Source: Streptomyces cyanogenus | GTDB taxonomy: Bacteria > Actinomycetota > Actinomycetes > Streptomycetales > Streptomycetaceae | DNA length: 64,000 nucleotides | Assembly: GCF_017526105.1 (NCBI RefSeq) | Contig: NZ_CP071839.1 | Location: 248,001 to 312,000, forward strand | Direction: 5' to 3' | Made by a program: the position numbers and the translations under genes | Shown: one piece after another, positions 17,476 through 29,100 of the stretch | Layout: every line of letters starts with the position of its first letter | Position numbering within the stretch: the first letter of the stretch is position 1 | Notes under the pieces: model-generated | Seen by the model: only the letters and a program-made list of their open reading frames with translations | Told to the model about the DNA's origin: nothing | Databases searched by the model: none

Positions 17476-20400
17476 CTAGGCCGACGCGAGCTCGTCGTTG
17501 AGGAAGTCCGCGATGAACTCCGCGGTCGGGTAGTCGAAGAGCAGCATCGGGGTGAGCGGGATCCCGGTGGCCTCCACGAGCCGGTTGCGCAGTTCGACGG
17601 CGGTGAGGGAGTTGAAGCCGATCTCGAAGAAGGCGCTGTCCGGCTCGATGGCCTCCACCACCGGCTCCTCCAGCAACGCCATGGCCACGGTCGCCTCGGC
17701 GATGACGAGGTCGAGCAGCTTCTGCAGCCGCTCGTCGTCGCTCAGCCCCGCCAGGCTCTCGACCAGCGCCTGCCGGGTGGCCGCCGCCCGCTCGGTCTCC
17801 TCGGGTGTGGCGTTCTCGGTGATTGCTTCCATGGATGTCGTGGCCTCCAGCCAGTAGTGACGGTGTTGGAAGGCGTACGTCGGCAGGTCCGTCCGCCGCG
17901 TACCGGTCAGCAGGGCGGGCCACTCGACAGCCAGTCCCCTCACGTGCAGTCGTGCGAGTGCGGTGACGGCGGCACGGCTCTCGGCCGCACCGGGCAGCAA
18001 TGCCGGTACGAAGGCGAGCTTCGCCGTGTCACCGGTGACGCAGTCCTGCCCCATGCCGGTCAGCACCCCGCCGGGGCCCAGTTCCAGGAAGGTGGTGACA
18101 CCCTCGTCCTGCAGGGTTCGCATCCCGTCGAGGAACCGCACGGCCTGCCGTACGTGCTCCACCCAGTGGCGCGGCGAGGTGAGTTCGGCCGCGGTGGCGG
18201 TTCGGCCGGTGAGGTTGGACAGCACCGGCAGGGCCGGCGCGTGGTACTCCAGCCCGGCCGCGACCTCCTCGAACGCGGCGAGCATGCCGTCCATGAGCGG
18301 GGAGTGGAAGGCGTGCGACACCTTCAGCCGTTTGACCCGCCGTCCCCGGGCGGCGAATCCGCCCGCGATCTCGGCGACCGCGTCAGCGTCTCCGGAGAGC
18401 ACCACCGAACGGGGGCCGTTGACCGCGGCGAGCCCCACCCGGTCGGTGAGGAAGGGCGCCACCTCCTCCTCGGTGGCCTGCACCGCGGTCATGGCACCGC
18501 CCGCAGGCAGCGCCTGCATCAGCCGGCCGCGCGCGGCGACGAGTTCGGCGGCGTCCGGCAGCGACCAGACACCGGCGACGTAGGCGGCGGTCAGCTCGCC
18601 GATCGAGTGGCCGGCGACGTGGTCGGGGCGTACGCCCCAGGACTCCAGGAGCCGGTACAGCGCCACCTGGAGCGCGAACAGGGCGGGCTGGGCGAATCCT
18701 GTGCGATCCAGCAGCCCCTCTTCGTCGGTGGCCGCGAACACCAGTTCCCGCAGCGAGCGGCCGATCCGCACGTCGAGTTCGGCACAGACCTCGTCGAAGG
18801 CCGCGGCGAACACCGGGAAAGCCGCGTACAGCTGACGGCCCATGCCCAGACGCTGGCTGCCCTGTCCGGTGAACAGCACGGCCAGCCGCCCCGAGGTCCT
18901 CCGGCCGCGCACCACTTCGGGCGCCGGCTCGTCCTCGCTCAGCAGGCGTATCCCGTGCAGCAACTGGTCCCTGCTGCCCGCCACGACCACGGCGCGGTGC
19001 TCGAACGCGGCCCGCGTGGTCGCCAGGGCGTGGGCGGCGGACATCAGGTCGAGTCCGGGGTCGGCCTGCGCGTAATCCAGCAAGCGGGCGGCCTGGGCAC
19101 GCAGCGCGGCGGGACTCTTGCCGGACACCGTCCAGGGCAGCAGCCCGTGTGCCGGTCCCGCTGCCGCAGGCGCCGGTTCGCTCTCCTCGGTGGCGGGGGC
19201 CTCTTCGATGACGACGTGGACGTTCGTGCCCGAGACGCCGAAGGAGGAGATGCCGGCGCGGCGCGGCCGTTCACCGGCGGGCCACGCACGGTTCTCGGTG
19301 AGCAGCTCCACCGCACCCGCGGACCAGTCCACCTTCGGCGTCGGCTCGTCCACGTGCAACGTCTTCGGCAGCACACCATGACGCAGGGCCATGACCATCT
19401 TGATCACACCTGCCACACCCGCGGCAGCCTGGGCATGCCCGATGTTCGACTTCAACGACCCCAGCCACAACGGACGCTCCGCCGGCCGACCCTGCCCGTA
19501 CGTCGCCAGCAACGCCTGCGCCTCGATCGGATCACCCAGCGTCGTCCCCGTACCATGCGCCTCCACCACGTCCACATCCGCGGCCGACAGACCCGCCGAC
19601 GCCAACGCCCGGCGGATCACCCGCTCCTGGGAGGGGCCGTTGGGGGCCGTCAGCCCGTTCGAGGCGCCGTCCTGGTTGACCGCCGAGCCCCGGACGACCG
19701 CCAGAACCGGGTGGTTGTGCCGCCGCGCCGCGGAGAGCCGTTCCAGCAGCAGTACCGCCACCCCCTCGGACCAGGCGGTGCCGTCCGCCGTACCGGAGAA
19801 CGCCTTGATCCTTCCGTCCGGCGCCAGCGCGCGCTGCCGGGAGAAGTCGACGTACGCGTCGGGGGTGGCCATCACCGTCACCCCGCCTGCCAGGGCCAGG
19901 GAGCACTCGCCCGCGCGCAGCGCCTGCACCGCGAGGTGGAGGGTGACCAGTGAGGACGAGCAGGCCGTGTCCACGGTGACGGACGGGCCGACCAGGTCCA
20001 GCGCGTAGGAGACCCGGCCGGAGAGCGCGCTGCCCGCCCGGCCCATGCCGAGGAAGCCGTCGACGCCCTCGGGCAGCCGCTCCACGCCCGTCGCGTAGTC
20101 GTGGTGCATGAGCCCCGCGTACACGCCGACGTCGGTGCCGCGCAGCGAGGCAGGGTCGATGCCGGCCCGCTCCAGCACTTCCCACGAGGTCTCCAGCAGC
20201 AGCCGCTGCTGCGGGTCCATCGCCAGCGCCTCACGGTCGGAGATCCCGAAGAACGCGGCGTCGAACTCGCCTGCGTCGTGCAGGAATCCGCCCTGTTTCA
20301 CATAGGTGCGGCCCGGCTGGTCGGGATCGGGGTGGTAGACTCGGTCCAGGTCCCAGCCACGGTTGCCGGGGAACTCCGTGATCCCGTCGCCGCCTGCCGA

Positions 20401-20577
20401 GACCAGCTGCCACAGCTCCTCGGGCGAGGTCACTGCGCCGGGCAGTCGGCACGCCATGCCGATGACGGCGATCGGTTCGGTGGCGCGCCGGTTCTCTTCG
20501 CGCAGCCGCTCGTTCTCCAGCAGCGAGGCGCGCAGGGCCGCGACGAGCTTCTCGTCGTGGGCAGGCTGGGCATTCAT
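17476..20577 (-). CDS. Type I PKS C, extension module 4 (KS-AT-ACP), final module
   Basis: The 1033-residue protein starts with a coiled-coil docking helix ([12 protein letters not shown]). KS (about 30-460) carries [15 protein letters not shown] and [11 protein letters not shown], so Cys and both His are present. AT has GQGSQ, GHSIGE and HAFH, the signature of malonyl-CoA selection. ACP has GFNSL near 985. There is no KR, DH, ER or TE. The module therefore adds an unreduced malonyl unit, leaving a beta-keto amide after release by the RifF-type enzyme. The start is ATG at 20577 with GAGGAG upstream; it lies 27 nt after PKS B. Confidence 0.93.
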   Translation of the reverse strand: MNAQPAHDEKLVAALRASLLENERLREENRRATEPIAVIGMACRLPGAVTSPEELWQLVSAGGDGITEFPGNRGWDLDRVYHPDPDQPGRTYVKQGGFLHDAGEFDAAFFGISDREALAMDPQQRLLLETSWEVLERAGIDPASLRGTDVGVYAGLMHHDYATGVERLPEGVDGFLGMGRAGSALSGRVSYALDLVGPSVTVDTACSSSLVTLHLAVQALRAGECSLALAGGVTVMATPDAYVDFSRQRALAPDGRIKAFSGTADGTAWSEGVAVLLLERLSAARRHNHPVLAVVRGSAVNQDGASNGLTAPNGPSQERVIRRALASAGLSAADVDVVEAHGTGTTLGDPIEAQALLATYGQGRPAERPLWLGSLKSNIGHAQAAAGVAGVIKMVMALRHGVLPKTLHVDEPTPKVDWSAGAVELLTENRAWPAGERPRRAGISSFGVSGTNVHVVIEEAPATEESEPAPAAAGPAHGLLPWTVSGKSPAALRAQAARLLDYAQADPGLDLMSAAHALATTRAAFEHRAVVVAGSRDQLLHGIRLLSEDEPAPEVVRGRRTSGRLAVLFTGQGSQRLGMGRQLYAAFPVFAAAFDEVCAELDVRIGRSLRELVFAATDEEGLLDRTGFAQPALFALQVALYRLLESWGVRPDHVAGHSIGELTAAYVAGVWSLPDAAELVAARGRLMQALPAGGAMTAVQATEEEVAPFLTDRVGLAAVNGPRSVVLSGDADAVAEIAGGFAARGRRVKRLKVSHAFHSPLMDGMLAAFEEVAAGLEYHAPALPVLSNLTGRTATAAELTSPRHWVEHVRQAVRFLDGMRTLQDEGVTTFLELGPGGVLTGMGQDCVTGDTAKLAFVPALLPGAAESRAAVTALARLHVRGLAVEWPALLTGTRRTDLPTYAFQHRHYWLEATTSMEAITENATPEETERAAATRQALVESLAGLSDDERLQKLLDLVIAEATVAMALLEEPVVEAIEPDSAFFEIGFNSLTAVELRNRLVEATGIPLTPMLLFDYPTAEFIADFLNDELASA
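19225..19620. repeat. KS 3'-segment repeat, copy in module 4
   Basis: About 0.4 kb encoding the KS region from EAHGTGTT to SSFGVSGTN is nearly identical to 24760-25250 (module 3), 30369-30718 (module 2) and 36549-37075 (module 1). All four copies share a plus-strand A/C-rich composition. Confidence 0.8.
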
Positions 20578-20604
20578 CGACAGCTCCTCGTTCGCGGTCG
20601 GCAA

Positions 20605-23600
20605 TCAGTGGTCGGCGCCGTCCATCGCCCTGGCGATGAGGCTGTCGACATCCATCTCGGCGATGGCGGCCCTGGAGTCCTCGACGGGCCGCGCCGGTGT
20701 CTGCTGTCCGGGGCGTTCGACCAGGGTCAGCAGAGGACCGAGCACCCCCAGTTCACGCAGGCGGCCGATCGGGACGGTCGCCAGCGCCGCACGCAGCTCG
20801 CTCTCCCGCGGCTCGCCGAGCTCCTCGGCGGCGGGCGGTTCCGGCGCCAGCTCGGCGAGCAGCCTGCGGGTCAGCGTGACCGGCGTCGGGAAGTCGAACA
20901 CCAGGGTCGCGGGCAGCCGGACGCCGGTGACGGCCGCCAGCCGGTTGCGCAGCTCCACCGCGGTCAGCGAGTCGAACCCGGCATCCTTGAACGCCAGTTC
21001 CTCCTCCACCGCGTCCGCGCCCGGGAGGCCCAGCACCAGGGCGACCTGCGCCCTGACCAGCTCCAGCAGGGTGCGGGTGCGGTCCGCTGCGGGCATGCCG
21101 GCCAGGCGTGCGCCGAGCGCGTCGCCGCCGCCCGTCCCGGTCCCGGCCGCGGTGCCGCGCGGCGGGCGCACGAGTCCGCGCAGCAGGGGCGGGACGCCCG
21201 ACGCCTCGGCCCGCTCGCGTATCCGCGCCAGCTCGAGCCGGGCCGCGACCAGGGTCGCATCCTCGCCGCGCACCGCCGTGTCGAACAGGGCCATGCCCTC
21301 TGCGGCGGAGAGCGGTCGCAGACCGCTGCGGGCCATCCTGTCGCGGTCTGCGGCCGTCAGCCGGCCGGTCATGTCGCTGTCCTGGTCCCACGGGCCCCAG
21401 GCGAGCGACGTGGCGGGCAGGCCCTGGGCACGCCGGTGCCGGGCGAGCGCGTCGAGGAAGGCGTTCGCGGCCGCGTAGTTGGCCTGTCCGGCACTGCCCA
21501 TCGTGCCGGCGACCGAGGAGTAGAGCACGAACGCGGCCAGGTCCAGATCCCGGGTGAGCTCGTGCAGGTGCCATGCGGCATCGGCCTTGGGCGCGAGGAC
21601 CGCGGCGAGCCGCTCGGGGGTGAGTGCGGACAGCACGCCGTCGTCGAGGACGCCCGCGGTGTGCACGACGCCGGTGAGCGGATGCTCCGGCGGAACGGTG
21701 TCCAGCAGCGCGCGCAGCGCGTTCCGGTCGGTGACGTCGCAGGCGACCACCGATACCTCCGCGCCGAGCCCGCGCAGCTCGGCGGCGAAGTCGGCGGCGC
21801 CGTCGGCCCGCTCACCTCGCCTGCCGGCGAGCACCAGGCGTCGGACGCCGTGCGCGGTCACCAGGTGCCGTGCGGCCACCCGGCCGAGGGCACCGGTGCC
21901 ACCGGTGATCAGCACGGTGCCGTCGGGGTCGAGGGCACGGACGGCGGTGGAGGCTGCGCCGGCCGCACGGGTCAGCCGAGGTACGGCCAGGTTTCCCGCC
22001 CGTATCGCGAGCTGCTCCTCGCCGGTGGCGACGGCGAGGGGCAGCATGCCACGGGACGCGGGGTCGTCGTCCGAGTCGACGAGGACGACACGACCGGGAT
22101 TCTCGGACTGTGCGGACCGGCCTAGCCCCCAGACGCAGGCAGCGGCCGGGTCCGGAGCGTCCCCGGTGGCCCCGCGGGTGACCAGCACCAGTCGGGAGGC
22201 CGCGAGTTCGTCGGCGGCGGCCCAGCTGTGCAGGGCGTCGAGGGCGCGGGCGGTCAGGGCGCGGGCCCGTCGGGGCGCGTCGGCAGCCTCCGGGGGGTGG
22301 TGGCCGGACGGGTCCGCGGGGTCGGTGGGGCCGGTCAGGTCGACCAGCAGGGCCTGGGGCACGCTGCCGCCCGCGCGTACGGCCTCGACCAGCGCCGTGA
22401 CGTCGGTCAGTTCTGTCAGGGGCACGGGGTGTCCGGCCGGTGCGACGGGGGCCCAGTCGACCCGGAAGAGCGCGTCGGCTCCGCCCGGTACGGCGTCCGC
22501 CGGCCGGGTGGGCAGGGGGCGGAGTACGAGGGAGTCGATGGACAGGACGGGCGTGCCGGCCGGGTCGGCGGCCCGCAGCGTCATCCCTCCGGATGCGGTG
22601 GGACGGACCGCGACCCGCAGGGCGGTGGCACCACGGGCGTGCACCGCCACCCCGCTCCACGCGAACGGCAGCAGCGTGCCACCCTCACCACCATCCCCGA
22701 CCCCGGCGAGGATCCCGGTGTGCAACGCCGCGTCGAACAACGCCGGATGCACCCCAAAACCCTCCACGTCCACCCCCTCGGGCAGCGCGACCTCGGCGAA
22801 CACCTCCTCACCACGCCGCCATGCCGCCCGCAACCCCCGGAACACGGGCCCGTACTCCACCCCCGCACCGAACCCGCCGTCGTAGAAACCGTCCACCACC
22901 AGCGGCTCGGCCCCCGGCGGCGGCCACTGCCGCAACTCGAACCCCGCCTCCGCCTCCCGCGCACCCAGCACCCCACGGGCATGCCGTGTCCAGCTCTCCC
23001 CGTCACGGGAACTGTGCACACTCACCTCACGACGGCCCCGCTCGTCCGCCCCGGCCACCGCGACCTGCAACCGCAGCCCGCCCTCCTCGGGCACCACCAG
23101 CGCAGCCTCGATCACCAGCTCCTCGACCGCACCCGCGCCCACCTCGTCCCCGGCACGCACCACCAGCTCCACCACGGCCGTGCCAGGCACCACCACCACA
23201 CCAGCGACCCGGTGCCCCGACAGCCACCCACTCGACGACAACGCCAGCCGGCCCGTGGCCACCACACCACCCGACTCCGGCAACCGCACCAACGCACCCA
23301 CCAGCGGATGCCCAGCGGTGTCGAGTCCCGCGGAGGCGACGTCGGCCCGGCCACCGGGGGTCAGCCAGTAGCGCTCGCGCTGGAAGGGGTACGTGGGCAG
23401 CTCGACCGGCTGCGGACCGGGACCGGCCGACAGGGCGGCCCAGTCGACGCGGACACCGCGGACGTGCAGCCGGGCGAGTCCGGAGAGCAGTGAGTCCGGT
23501 TCGGGGCGGCCGGGGCGCAGCAGCGGGACGAAGCCGCTCTCGGGGACGGCGCCGTCCTGCAGGACGTCCTGGGCCATGGCGGTGAGGACTCCGCCGGGAC

Positions 23601-26097
23601 CGACTTCCAGGAACGTCGTCACACCCGCGTCCGCCAACCGCCGCACCCCGTCACCGAAACGCACCGCACCCCGAACATGCCGCACCCAGTAACCCGCCGA
23701 CAACAACTCCCCACCCGCCACCTCACCCGACAGGTTCGACACCACAGGAACCGACACCGAACGAAACACAAGCCCCGACGCAACCCGCCCGAACTCCTCC
23801 AACACCGGCTCCATCAACGACGAATGAAACGCATGACTCACCACCAACCGCTTCGTCCGCCGGCCCCGCCCCGCCAACTCACCCACCACCTCCCCCACCA
23901 CATCCGCCACACCCGAAACCACCACCGCCAACGGCCCGTTCACCGCCGCGACATCCACCCCCGAACGACCACCCACCACCTCACGAACCTCAGCCTCACC
24001 AGCCTCCACCGCCACCATCACCCCACCCGACGGCAAACCCCCCATCAACCGGCCCCGCTCCACCACCAACCGCACCGCATCCGGCAGCGACCACACCCCC
24101 GCCACATACGCCGCCACCAACTCACCCACCGAATGACCCGCAACGAAATCCGCCCGCACCCCCAACCACTCCAACAACCGGAACAACGCAACCTCCAACG
24201 CAAACAACCCAGGCTGCGCAAACTCCGTACGATCCAGCACCCCCTCCCCACCCTCGAACACCACCTCCCGCAACGACCGCCCCAACAACACATCAGCCTG
24301 CGCACACACCGCGTCGAACGCCTCCGCGAACACCGGAAACCGCCCATACAACTCGCGGCCCATCCCCACACGCTGACTGCCCTGACCCGAGAACAACAAC
24401 GCCAGCCGCCCCCCGGCCACCACCCCCTCCACCACACCAGCCACCCGCTCACCCACAGCCACCCCACGCAACCCCGCCAACACCTCACCACGCCCCTCCC
24501 CCACCACCACCGCACGCCGGGGAAGGGATGCGCGGGTAGTGGCGAGGGCGTGGGCGACGGCGGCAGGGTCGAGGCCGGGGTCGGCCTCGACGCGGGCGAG
24601 CAGTGCGGCGGCCTGGGCGCGCAGCGCGGACGCGGACCTGGCGGACAGCAGCCACGGGAGAGCGACGGACGGGGCGGGCCGTACGGCGCTCTCCGGCTCG
24701 GAGCCCTCCTCGGCGGGGGCCTCTTCGATGACGACGTGCGCGTTGGTGCCGCTCATGCCGAAGGAGGAGATGCCGGCGCGGCGCGGCCGTTCACCGGCGG
24801 GCCACGCACGGTTCTCGGTGAGCAGCTCCACCGCACCCGCGGACCAGTCCACCTTCGGCGTCGGCTCGTCCACATGCAACGTCTTCGGCAGCACACCATG
24901 ACGCAGGGCCAACACCATCTTGATCACACCCGCCACACCCGCGGCAGCCTGGGCATGCCCGATGTTCGACTTCAACGACCCCAGCCACAACGGACGCTCC
25001 ACCGGCCGGCCCTGCCCATACGTCGCCAGCAACGCCTGCGCCTCGATCGGATCACCCAGCGTCGTCCCCGTACCATGCGCCTCCACCACGTCCACATCCG
25101 CAGCCGACAGACCCGCCGACGCCAACGCCCGGCGGATCACCCGCTGCTGCGACGGACCGTTCGGCGCCGTCAACCCGTTCGACGCACCGTCCTGGTTCAC
25201 CGCCGAACCCCGCACCACCGCCAGCACCGGATGCCCCGACCGCCGCGCGTCCGACAACCGTTCCAGCAGCAGCATGCCGGCGCCCTCGCCCAGGCTGGTT
25301 CCGTCGGCGGACCCTGCGAACGCCTTGACCCGCGCGTCGGCGGCCAGCCCTCGCTGCCGGGAGAAGTCGACGAACACGTCGGGGGTGGACATCACGGCGA
25401 CGCCGCCGGCCAGCGCCATCGAGCACTCACCCGTGCGCAGCGCCTGCACCGCCAGATGCAGCGCCACCAGCGACGACGAGCAGGCGGTCTCCACGGTGAC
25501 GGCCGGGCCCTCCAGCCCCAGGGTGTACGACACCCGGCCCGAGGTGACGCTGCCGGAGTCGCCGGTGCCGCGCAGTCCCTCGACCTCGGCCGGGGCATGG
25601 CCGTGCGGCACGTAGTCGGCGTACATGACGCCCGCGTACACGCCGATCGGGTGGCCCTGCAGGGTGGTCGGGTCGATGCCGGCCCGTTCGAACACCTCCC
25701 ACGAGGTCTCCAGCAGCAACCGCTGCTGCGGGTTCATGGCCAGTGCCTCACGGGGTGAGATCCCGAAGAAGGCGGCGTCGAACTCCGCCGCGTCGTGCAG
25801 GAATCCGCCCTCGCGCACATAGCAGCTGCCGGCCTGATCCGGGTCGGGGTCGTAGAGCCGTTCGAGGTCCCAGCCGCGGTCCGCGGGGAACGGCGAGATG
25901 GCGTCCTCACCGCGTTCGAGGAGCCGCCACAGGTCCTCCGGCGAGTGGACACCGCCGGGCAGCCGGCAGCCCATCGCGACGATCGCGATCGGCTCGGTCC
26001 GTGCCGCCTCCAGTTCGCGCAGCCGCTTTCCGGTGCTGCGCAGGTCCGCCAGGGCGCGCTTGAGGTACGTGCGGAGCTTGTCGTCTTCTGCGGTCAT
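20605..26097 (-). CDS. Type I PKS B, extension module 3 (KS-AT-DH-KR-ACP)
   Basis: The 1830-residue protein has an N-terminal docking helix ([12 protein letters not shown]). KS has intact [15 protein letters not shown] and NIGHAQ. AT has GHSVGE and HAFH (malonyl). DH has [11 protein letters not shown] (HxxxGxxxxP) and [10 protein letters not shown], both catalytic motifs. KR has TGGTGALG, an LDD motif (B-type) and the Ser/Tyr/Asn set in SSVAG and [11 protein letters not shown] has GFDSL, and a helical C-terminal docking tail ends near [10 protein letters not shown]. The expected product is an E-configured CH=CH. Its AT and DH DNA is almost identical to that of module 1 and differs in codon use from the flanking DNA. 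Confidence 0.93.
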   Translation of the reverse strand: MTAEDDKLRTYLKRALADLRSTGKRLRELEAARTEPIAIVAMGCRLPGGVHSPEDLWRLLERGEDAISPFPADRGWDLERLYDPDPDQAGSCYVREGGFLHDAAEFDAAFFGISPREALAMNPQQRLLLETSWEVFERAGIDPTTLQGHPIGVYAGVMYADYVPHGHAPAEVEGLRGTGDSGSVTSGRVSYTLGLEGPAVTVETACSSSLVALHLAVQALRTGECSMALAGGVAVMSTPDVFVDFSRQRGLAADARVKAFAGSADGTSLGEGAGMLLLERLSDARRSGHPVLAVVRGSAVNQDGASNGLTAPNGPSQQRVIRRALASAGLSAADVDVVEAHGTGTTLGDPIEAQALLATYGQGRPVERPLWLGSLKSNIGHAQAAAGVAGVIKMVLALRHGVLPKTLHVDEPTPKVDWSAGAVELLTENRAWPAGERPRRAGISSFGMSGTNAHVVIEEAPAEEGSEPESAVRPAPSVALPWLLSARSASALRAQAAALLARVEADPGLDPAAVAHALATTRASLPRRAVVVGEGRGEVLAGLRGVAVGERVAGVVEGVVAGGRLALLFSGQGSQRVGMGRELYGRFPVFAEAFDAVCAQADVLLGRSLREVVFEGGEGVLDRTEFAQPGLFALEVALFRLLEWLGVRADFVAGHSVGELVAAYVAGVWSLPDAVRLVVERGRLMGGLPSGGVMVAVEAGEAEVREVVGGRSGVDVAAVNGPLAVVVSGVADVVGEVVGELAGRGRRTKRLVVSHAFHSSLMEPVLEEFGRVASGLVFRSVSVPVVSNLSGEVAGGELLSAGYWVRHVRGAVRFGDGVRRLADAGVTTFLEVGPGGVLTAMAQDVLQDGAVPESGFVPLLRPGRPEPDSLLSGLARLHVRGVRVDWAALSAGPGPQPVELPTYPFQRERYWLTPGGRADVASAGLDTAGHPLVGALVRLPESGGVVATGRLALSSSGWLSGHRVAGVVVVPGTAVVELVVRAGDEVGAGAVEELVIEAALVVPEEGGLRLQVAVAGADERGRREVSVHSSRDGESWTRHARGVLGAREAEAGFELRQWPPPGAEPLVVDGFYDGGFGAGVEYGPVFRGLRAAWRRGEEVFAEVALPEGVDVEGFGVHPALFDAALHTGILAGVGDGGEGGTLLPFAWSGVAVHARGATALRVAVRPTASGGMTLRAADPAGTPVLSIDSLVLRPLPTRPADAVPGGADALFRVDWAPVAPAGHPVPLTELTDVTALVEAVRAGGSVPQALLVDLTGPTDPADPSGHHPPEAADAPRRARALTARALDALHSWAAADELAASRLVLVTRGATGDAPDPAAACVWGLGRSAQSENPGRVVLVDSDDDPASRGMLPLAVATGEEQLAIRAGNLAVPRLTRAAGAASTAVRALDPDGTVLITGGTGALGRVAARHLVTAHGVRRLVLAGRRGERADGAADFAAELRGLGAEVSVVACDVTDRNALRALLDTVPPEHPLTGVVHTAGVLDDGVLSALTPERLAAVLAPKADAAWHLHELTRDLDLAAFVLYSSVAGTMGSAGQANYAAANAFLDALARHRRAQGLPATSLAWGPWDQDSDMTGRLTAADRDRMARSGLRPLSAAEGMALFDTAVRGEDATLVAARLELARIRERAEASGVPPLLRGLVRPPRGTAAGTGTGGGDALGARLAGMPAADRTRTLLELVRAQVALVLGLPGADAVEEELAFKDAGFDSLTAVELRNRLAAVTGVRLPATLVFDFPTPVTLTRRLLAELAPEPPAAEELGEPRESELRAALATVPIGRLRELGVLGPLLTLVERPGQQTPARPVEDSRAAIAEMDVDSLIARAMDGADH
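22507..23318. repeat. DH-region repeat, copy in module 3 (PKS B)
   Basis: About 812 bp are almost identical to 34331-35142 in module 1, at an exact offset of 11,824 bp. I saw only a few single-base differences by eye, for example near 23189 and 23305. The block covers most of the dehydratase domain. Confidence 0.88.
23567..24516. repeat. AT-region repeat, copy in module 3 (PKS B)
   Basis: About 950 bp are almost identical to 35391-36340, again offset by 11,824 bp, and cover nearly the whole acyltransferase. On the coding strand the block is rich in GTG, GTT and TTG codons, giving an A/C-rich plus strand that differs visibly from flanking PKS DNA. Confidence 0.88.
24760..25250. repeat. KS 3'-segment repeat, copy in module 3
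   Basis: This is one of four near-identical KS segments. It extends further toward the KS N-terminus than the module 2 and 4 copies and shares that extension with module 1. Confidence 0.8.
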
Positions 26098-26176
26098 ACC
26101 AGGTCAGTCCCTCGGTCGGTGTGCGGCGCAGTGGGGTGCACAGGGCCCGTCCATGGCCGGGCCCTGCTCCACGGGG

Positions 26177-29100
26177 TCAGGAGCTGCCGAGTTCGCCGTC
26201 GAGCAGGTCGAAGAGGTCGTCATCGGTGGCCGCGTCGAGATCGAAGTCGTCGTCGATCTCGATGACGCCGCCCTCGCGGCCGTCCGGCTCCGTGGACGCG
26301 GATTCCTCCGCCGCGGGCAGCACCAGTTCCTTCAGCTGCCGGGCCAGGGCCGTCGGCGTCGGGTGGTCGAAGACGAGGGTCGCGGGCAGCCGGAGCCCGG
26401 TGTCCCCGGCGAGCCGGTTGCGCAGTTCGACCGCGAGCAGCGAGTCGAACCCGAGCTCCTTGAACTGCTGGGTGGGTTCGATCGCGTCGGCCGGGGAGCG
26501 GCCCAGGACCGTGGCGACGTGGCTGTTGACCAGGTCGAGCAGGATACGGGTCCGCTCGGTGTCGGGCAGCGCGGCCAGCCGGTCGGCCAGCGAGGGGCCG
26601 TCGGTCCGCCGCACGGCCGCCGCGGTCCGCCGGGCCGGCGGCCTGACCAGGCCGCGCAGCAGGGCGGGCACGTCGGTCGCCGGTGCGTTGCCGGGGGCCC
26701 GGAGCCCGGCGAGATCGAGCCGGGCCGACACGAGGACGGCCTCGTCGGACCGGAGCGCGGCGTCCAGCAGCCGCATGCCCTCGTCGGAGGACAGCCCCAG
26801 CATGCCGCTGCGCCTGCTGCGCCGCAGATCGGTGTCGCTCAGGTGCCCGGTCATCCCGCCGGCCTCGGCCCACAGGCCCCAGGCCAGGGAGACCGCCGGC
26901 AGCTTCTGGGCCTGCCGGAGCTGGCAGAGCGCGTCGAGGAAGGCGTTGGCAGCGGCGTAGTTGCCCTGCCCCGGGTTGCCGAAGGTGGCGGCGGCGGAGG
27001 AGAACAGGACGAACGCGGCCAGGTCCAGGTCCCGGGTCAGCTCGTGCAGATGCCATGCGGCGTCGGCCTTCGGGGCGAGGACCGCATCGAGCCGCCGCGG
27101 GGTCAGCGAGGGGATCACCCCGTCGTCCAGGACGCCCGCTGTGTGCACCACGGCGGTCAGCGGGTGCTCCGGCGGGATGCCGCCGAGGACGGCCCGGAGC
27201 GCGTCCCGGTCGGCCGCGTCGCACGCCTCGACGCGTACCTCGGCGCCCAGCGCGGTCAGTTCGTCGCGCAGTTCCCCGGCGCCCGGCGCCTGCTCCCCGC
27301 GCCGGCTGGTGAGCAGCAGATGCCGGACACCGCGTTCGGCGACCAGGTGCCGGGCGACGAGCCGGCCGATCATGCCGGTGCCTCCGGTGATCAGCACGGT
27401 GCCGTCGGGGGCGAGCGGACGCTCGTCCCCGGCGGGCCTGACGGCGGTCCGGGCCAGCCGCGGCACGAACAGCGCACCGGCGCGCAGGGCCAGTTGGGGC
27501 TCACCGGTGGCGACCGCGGCGGGCAGCGCCGCCCGGGAGGCCGCGTCGGTGTCGAGGTCGGCCAGCACGATCCGGTCCGGGTTCTCCGACTGCGCGGAGC
27601 GGACCAGACCCCAGACCGCGGCGGCGGCCGGGTCGGTGACCTCGCCGGAGGCGTGTACGGCGACCGCGCCCCGAGTGACCAGCACCAGCCGTGACCGCTC
27701 CCGAGCCGGGTCGGCGAGCCACTCCTGGAGCAGGGCGAGGGTACGGCCGGTCAGCTCACGGACCCGCTCCGGGCCGTCGGCACCGTCGGGGCCGTCCCGG
27801 TCCGCGTCCCCGACGAGGCCGAGCAGGTCGACGAGGACGGCACCGGGCGCGAAGGAGTCACCGAGCGCCGGCAGGTCTCCGGGCGCGGAGGTGCCGACGG
27901 GCGCAGGAGTGCCGGCAGATGTGCGGTCCGCGGGCCGTGGCACCGCCGTGCCGTCCGTGGTCGGTGCCCCGGTTGCGGTGGACAGGAGCTGTGCCGTGCC
28001 CGTCGTGGGTGCGACCGGTTCGCCGTACTCCACCAGGCGGGCTTGCGCGGTCGGCCGCGCCAGGGGGGTCCACTCCACCCGGAACAGCCCGTCCACCGGA
28101 CCGGAGGAGGCCAGGCGGCCCGGGTCGAGCGGTCGCAGGGCCAGCGAGCCCACCGTCAGCACCGGCGCACCCGAGGTGTCGGCGGCGCGCAGCGTCATCC
28201 CGCCGGAGCCGTCCGGGGTGATCGCGACCCGCAGTGCCGTCGCCCCGGACGCGTGCAGTTCGACGCCGCTCCACACGAAGGGCAGCAGGGGGCCGTCCTC
28301 ACTGCCGCCACCGACCCCGGCGAAGCCGCCGGCGTGCAAGGCGGCGTCGAACAGTGCCGGATGCAGTCCGTAGGCGCCCGGCCCGGTGTCCTCGGGCAGC
28401 GCCACCTCGGCGAACACGTCCGCTCCGCGCCGCCACACCGCGGTCAGGCCCTGGAACAGCGGTCCGTACTCCAGACCGGCGGCGAACTGCCGGTCGTAGA
28501 AACCGTCCATGTCGACGGGCTCGGCGCCGGCCGGGGGCCACGGCCCGAGGTCGAAGTCCGCGCCGTGGCCGCGCTCGGCCAGCACGCCGTGCGCGTGCCG
28601 GGTCCAGGTGTCGCCCTCGACGCAGCCGTAGACACTCACCTCGCGCCGGCCCGTCTCGTCGGGACCGGCGACCTCGACCTGGACGCGGGTGCCCGGGCGG
28701 CCGTTCACCACCAGCGGCACCTCGACGACGAGTTCCTCCACGACGCCCGCGCCCACCTCGTCGCCGACCCCGACGACCAGCTCGGCCAGGGCCGCGCCGG
28801 GCAGCACGCCGACCCCGGAGACCCGGTGTTCGGCGAGCCAGGGGCTGGTCACCGGGGAGAGCCTGCCGGTGGCGAGCAGTCCGCCGGTGCCGGGCAGCGG
28901 CACCACCGCGCCCACCAGCGGGTGGCCCGCCGTATCCAGCCCGACGGCGTTCGCGTCGCCGGACCCGGGAGCCTCGGCGTGCCAGTAGTGCGCGTGCTGG
29001 AAGGCGTACGTGGGCAGGTCGACCCGCGCCGCCCCGGTCCCCGCGAACCATGCGGCCTCGTCGGTGTCCACACCCCGGACGTGGAGACCGGCCAGCGCCT

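Noticed and set aside
20578..20604. TTG-initiated extension of PKS C
   Set aside because: It overlaps the ribosome site GAGGAG that precedes ATG 20577. A docking-helix N-terminus at that ATG fits other PKS proteins.
23677..24900. His/Gln/Pro-rich plus-strand frame in the module 3 AT region as a possible repeat protein
   Set aside because: It is the antisense of the AT/KS coding sequence and appears identically at 35500-36700 only because the DNA is duplicated.
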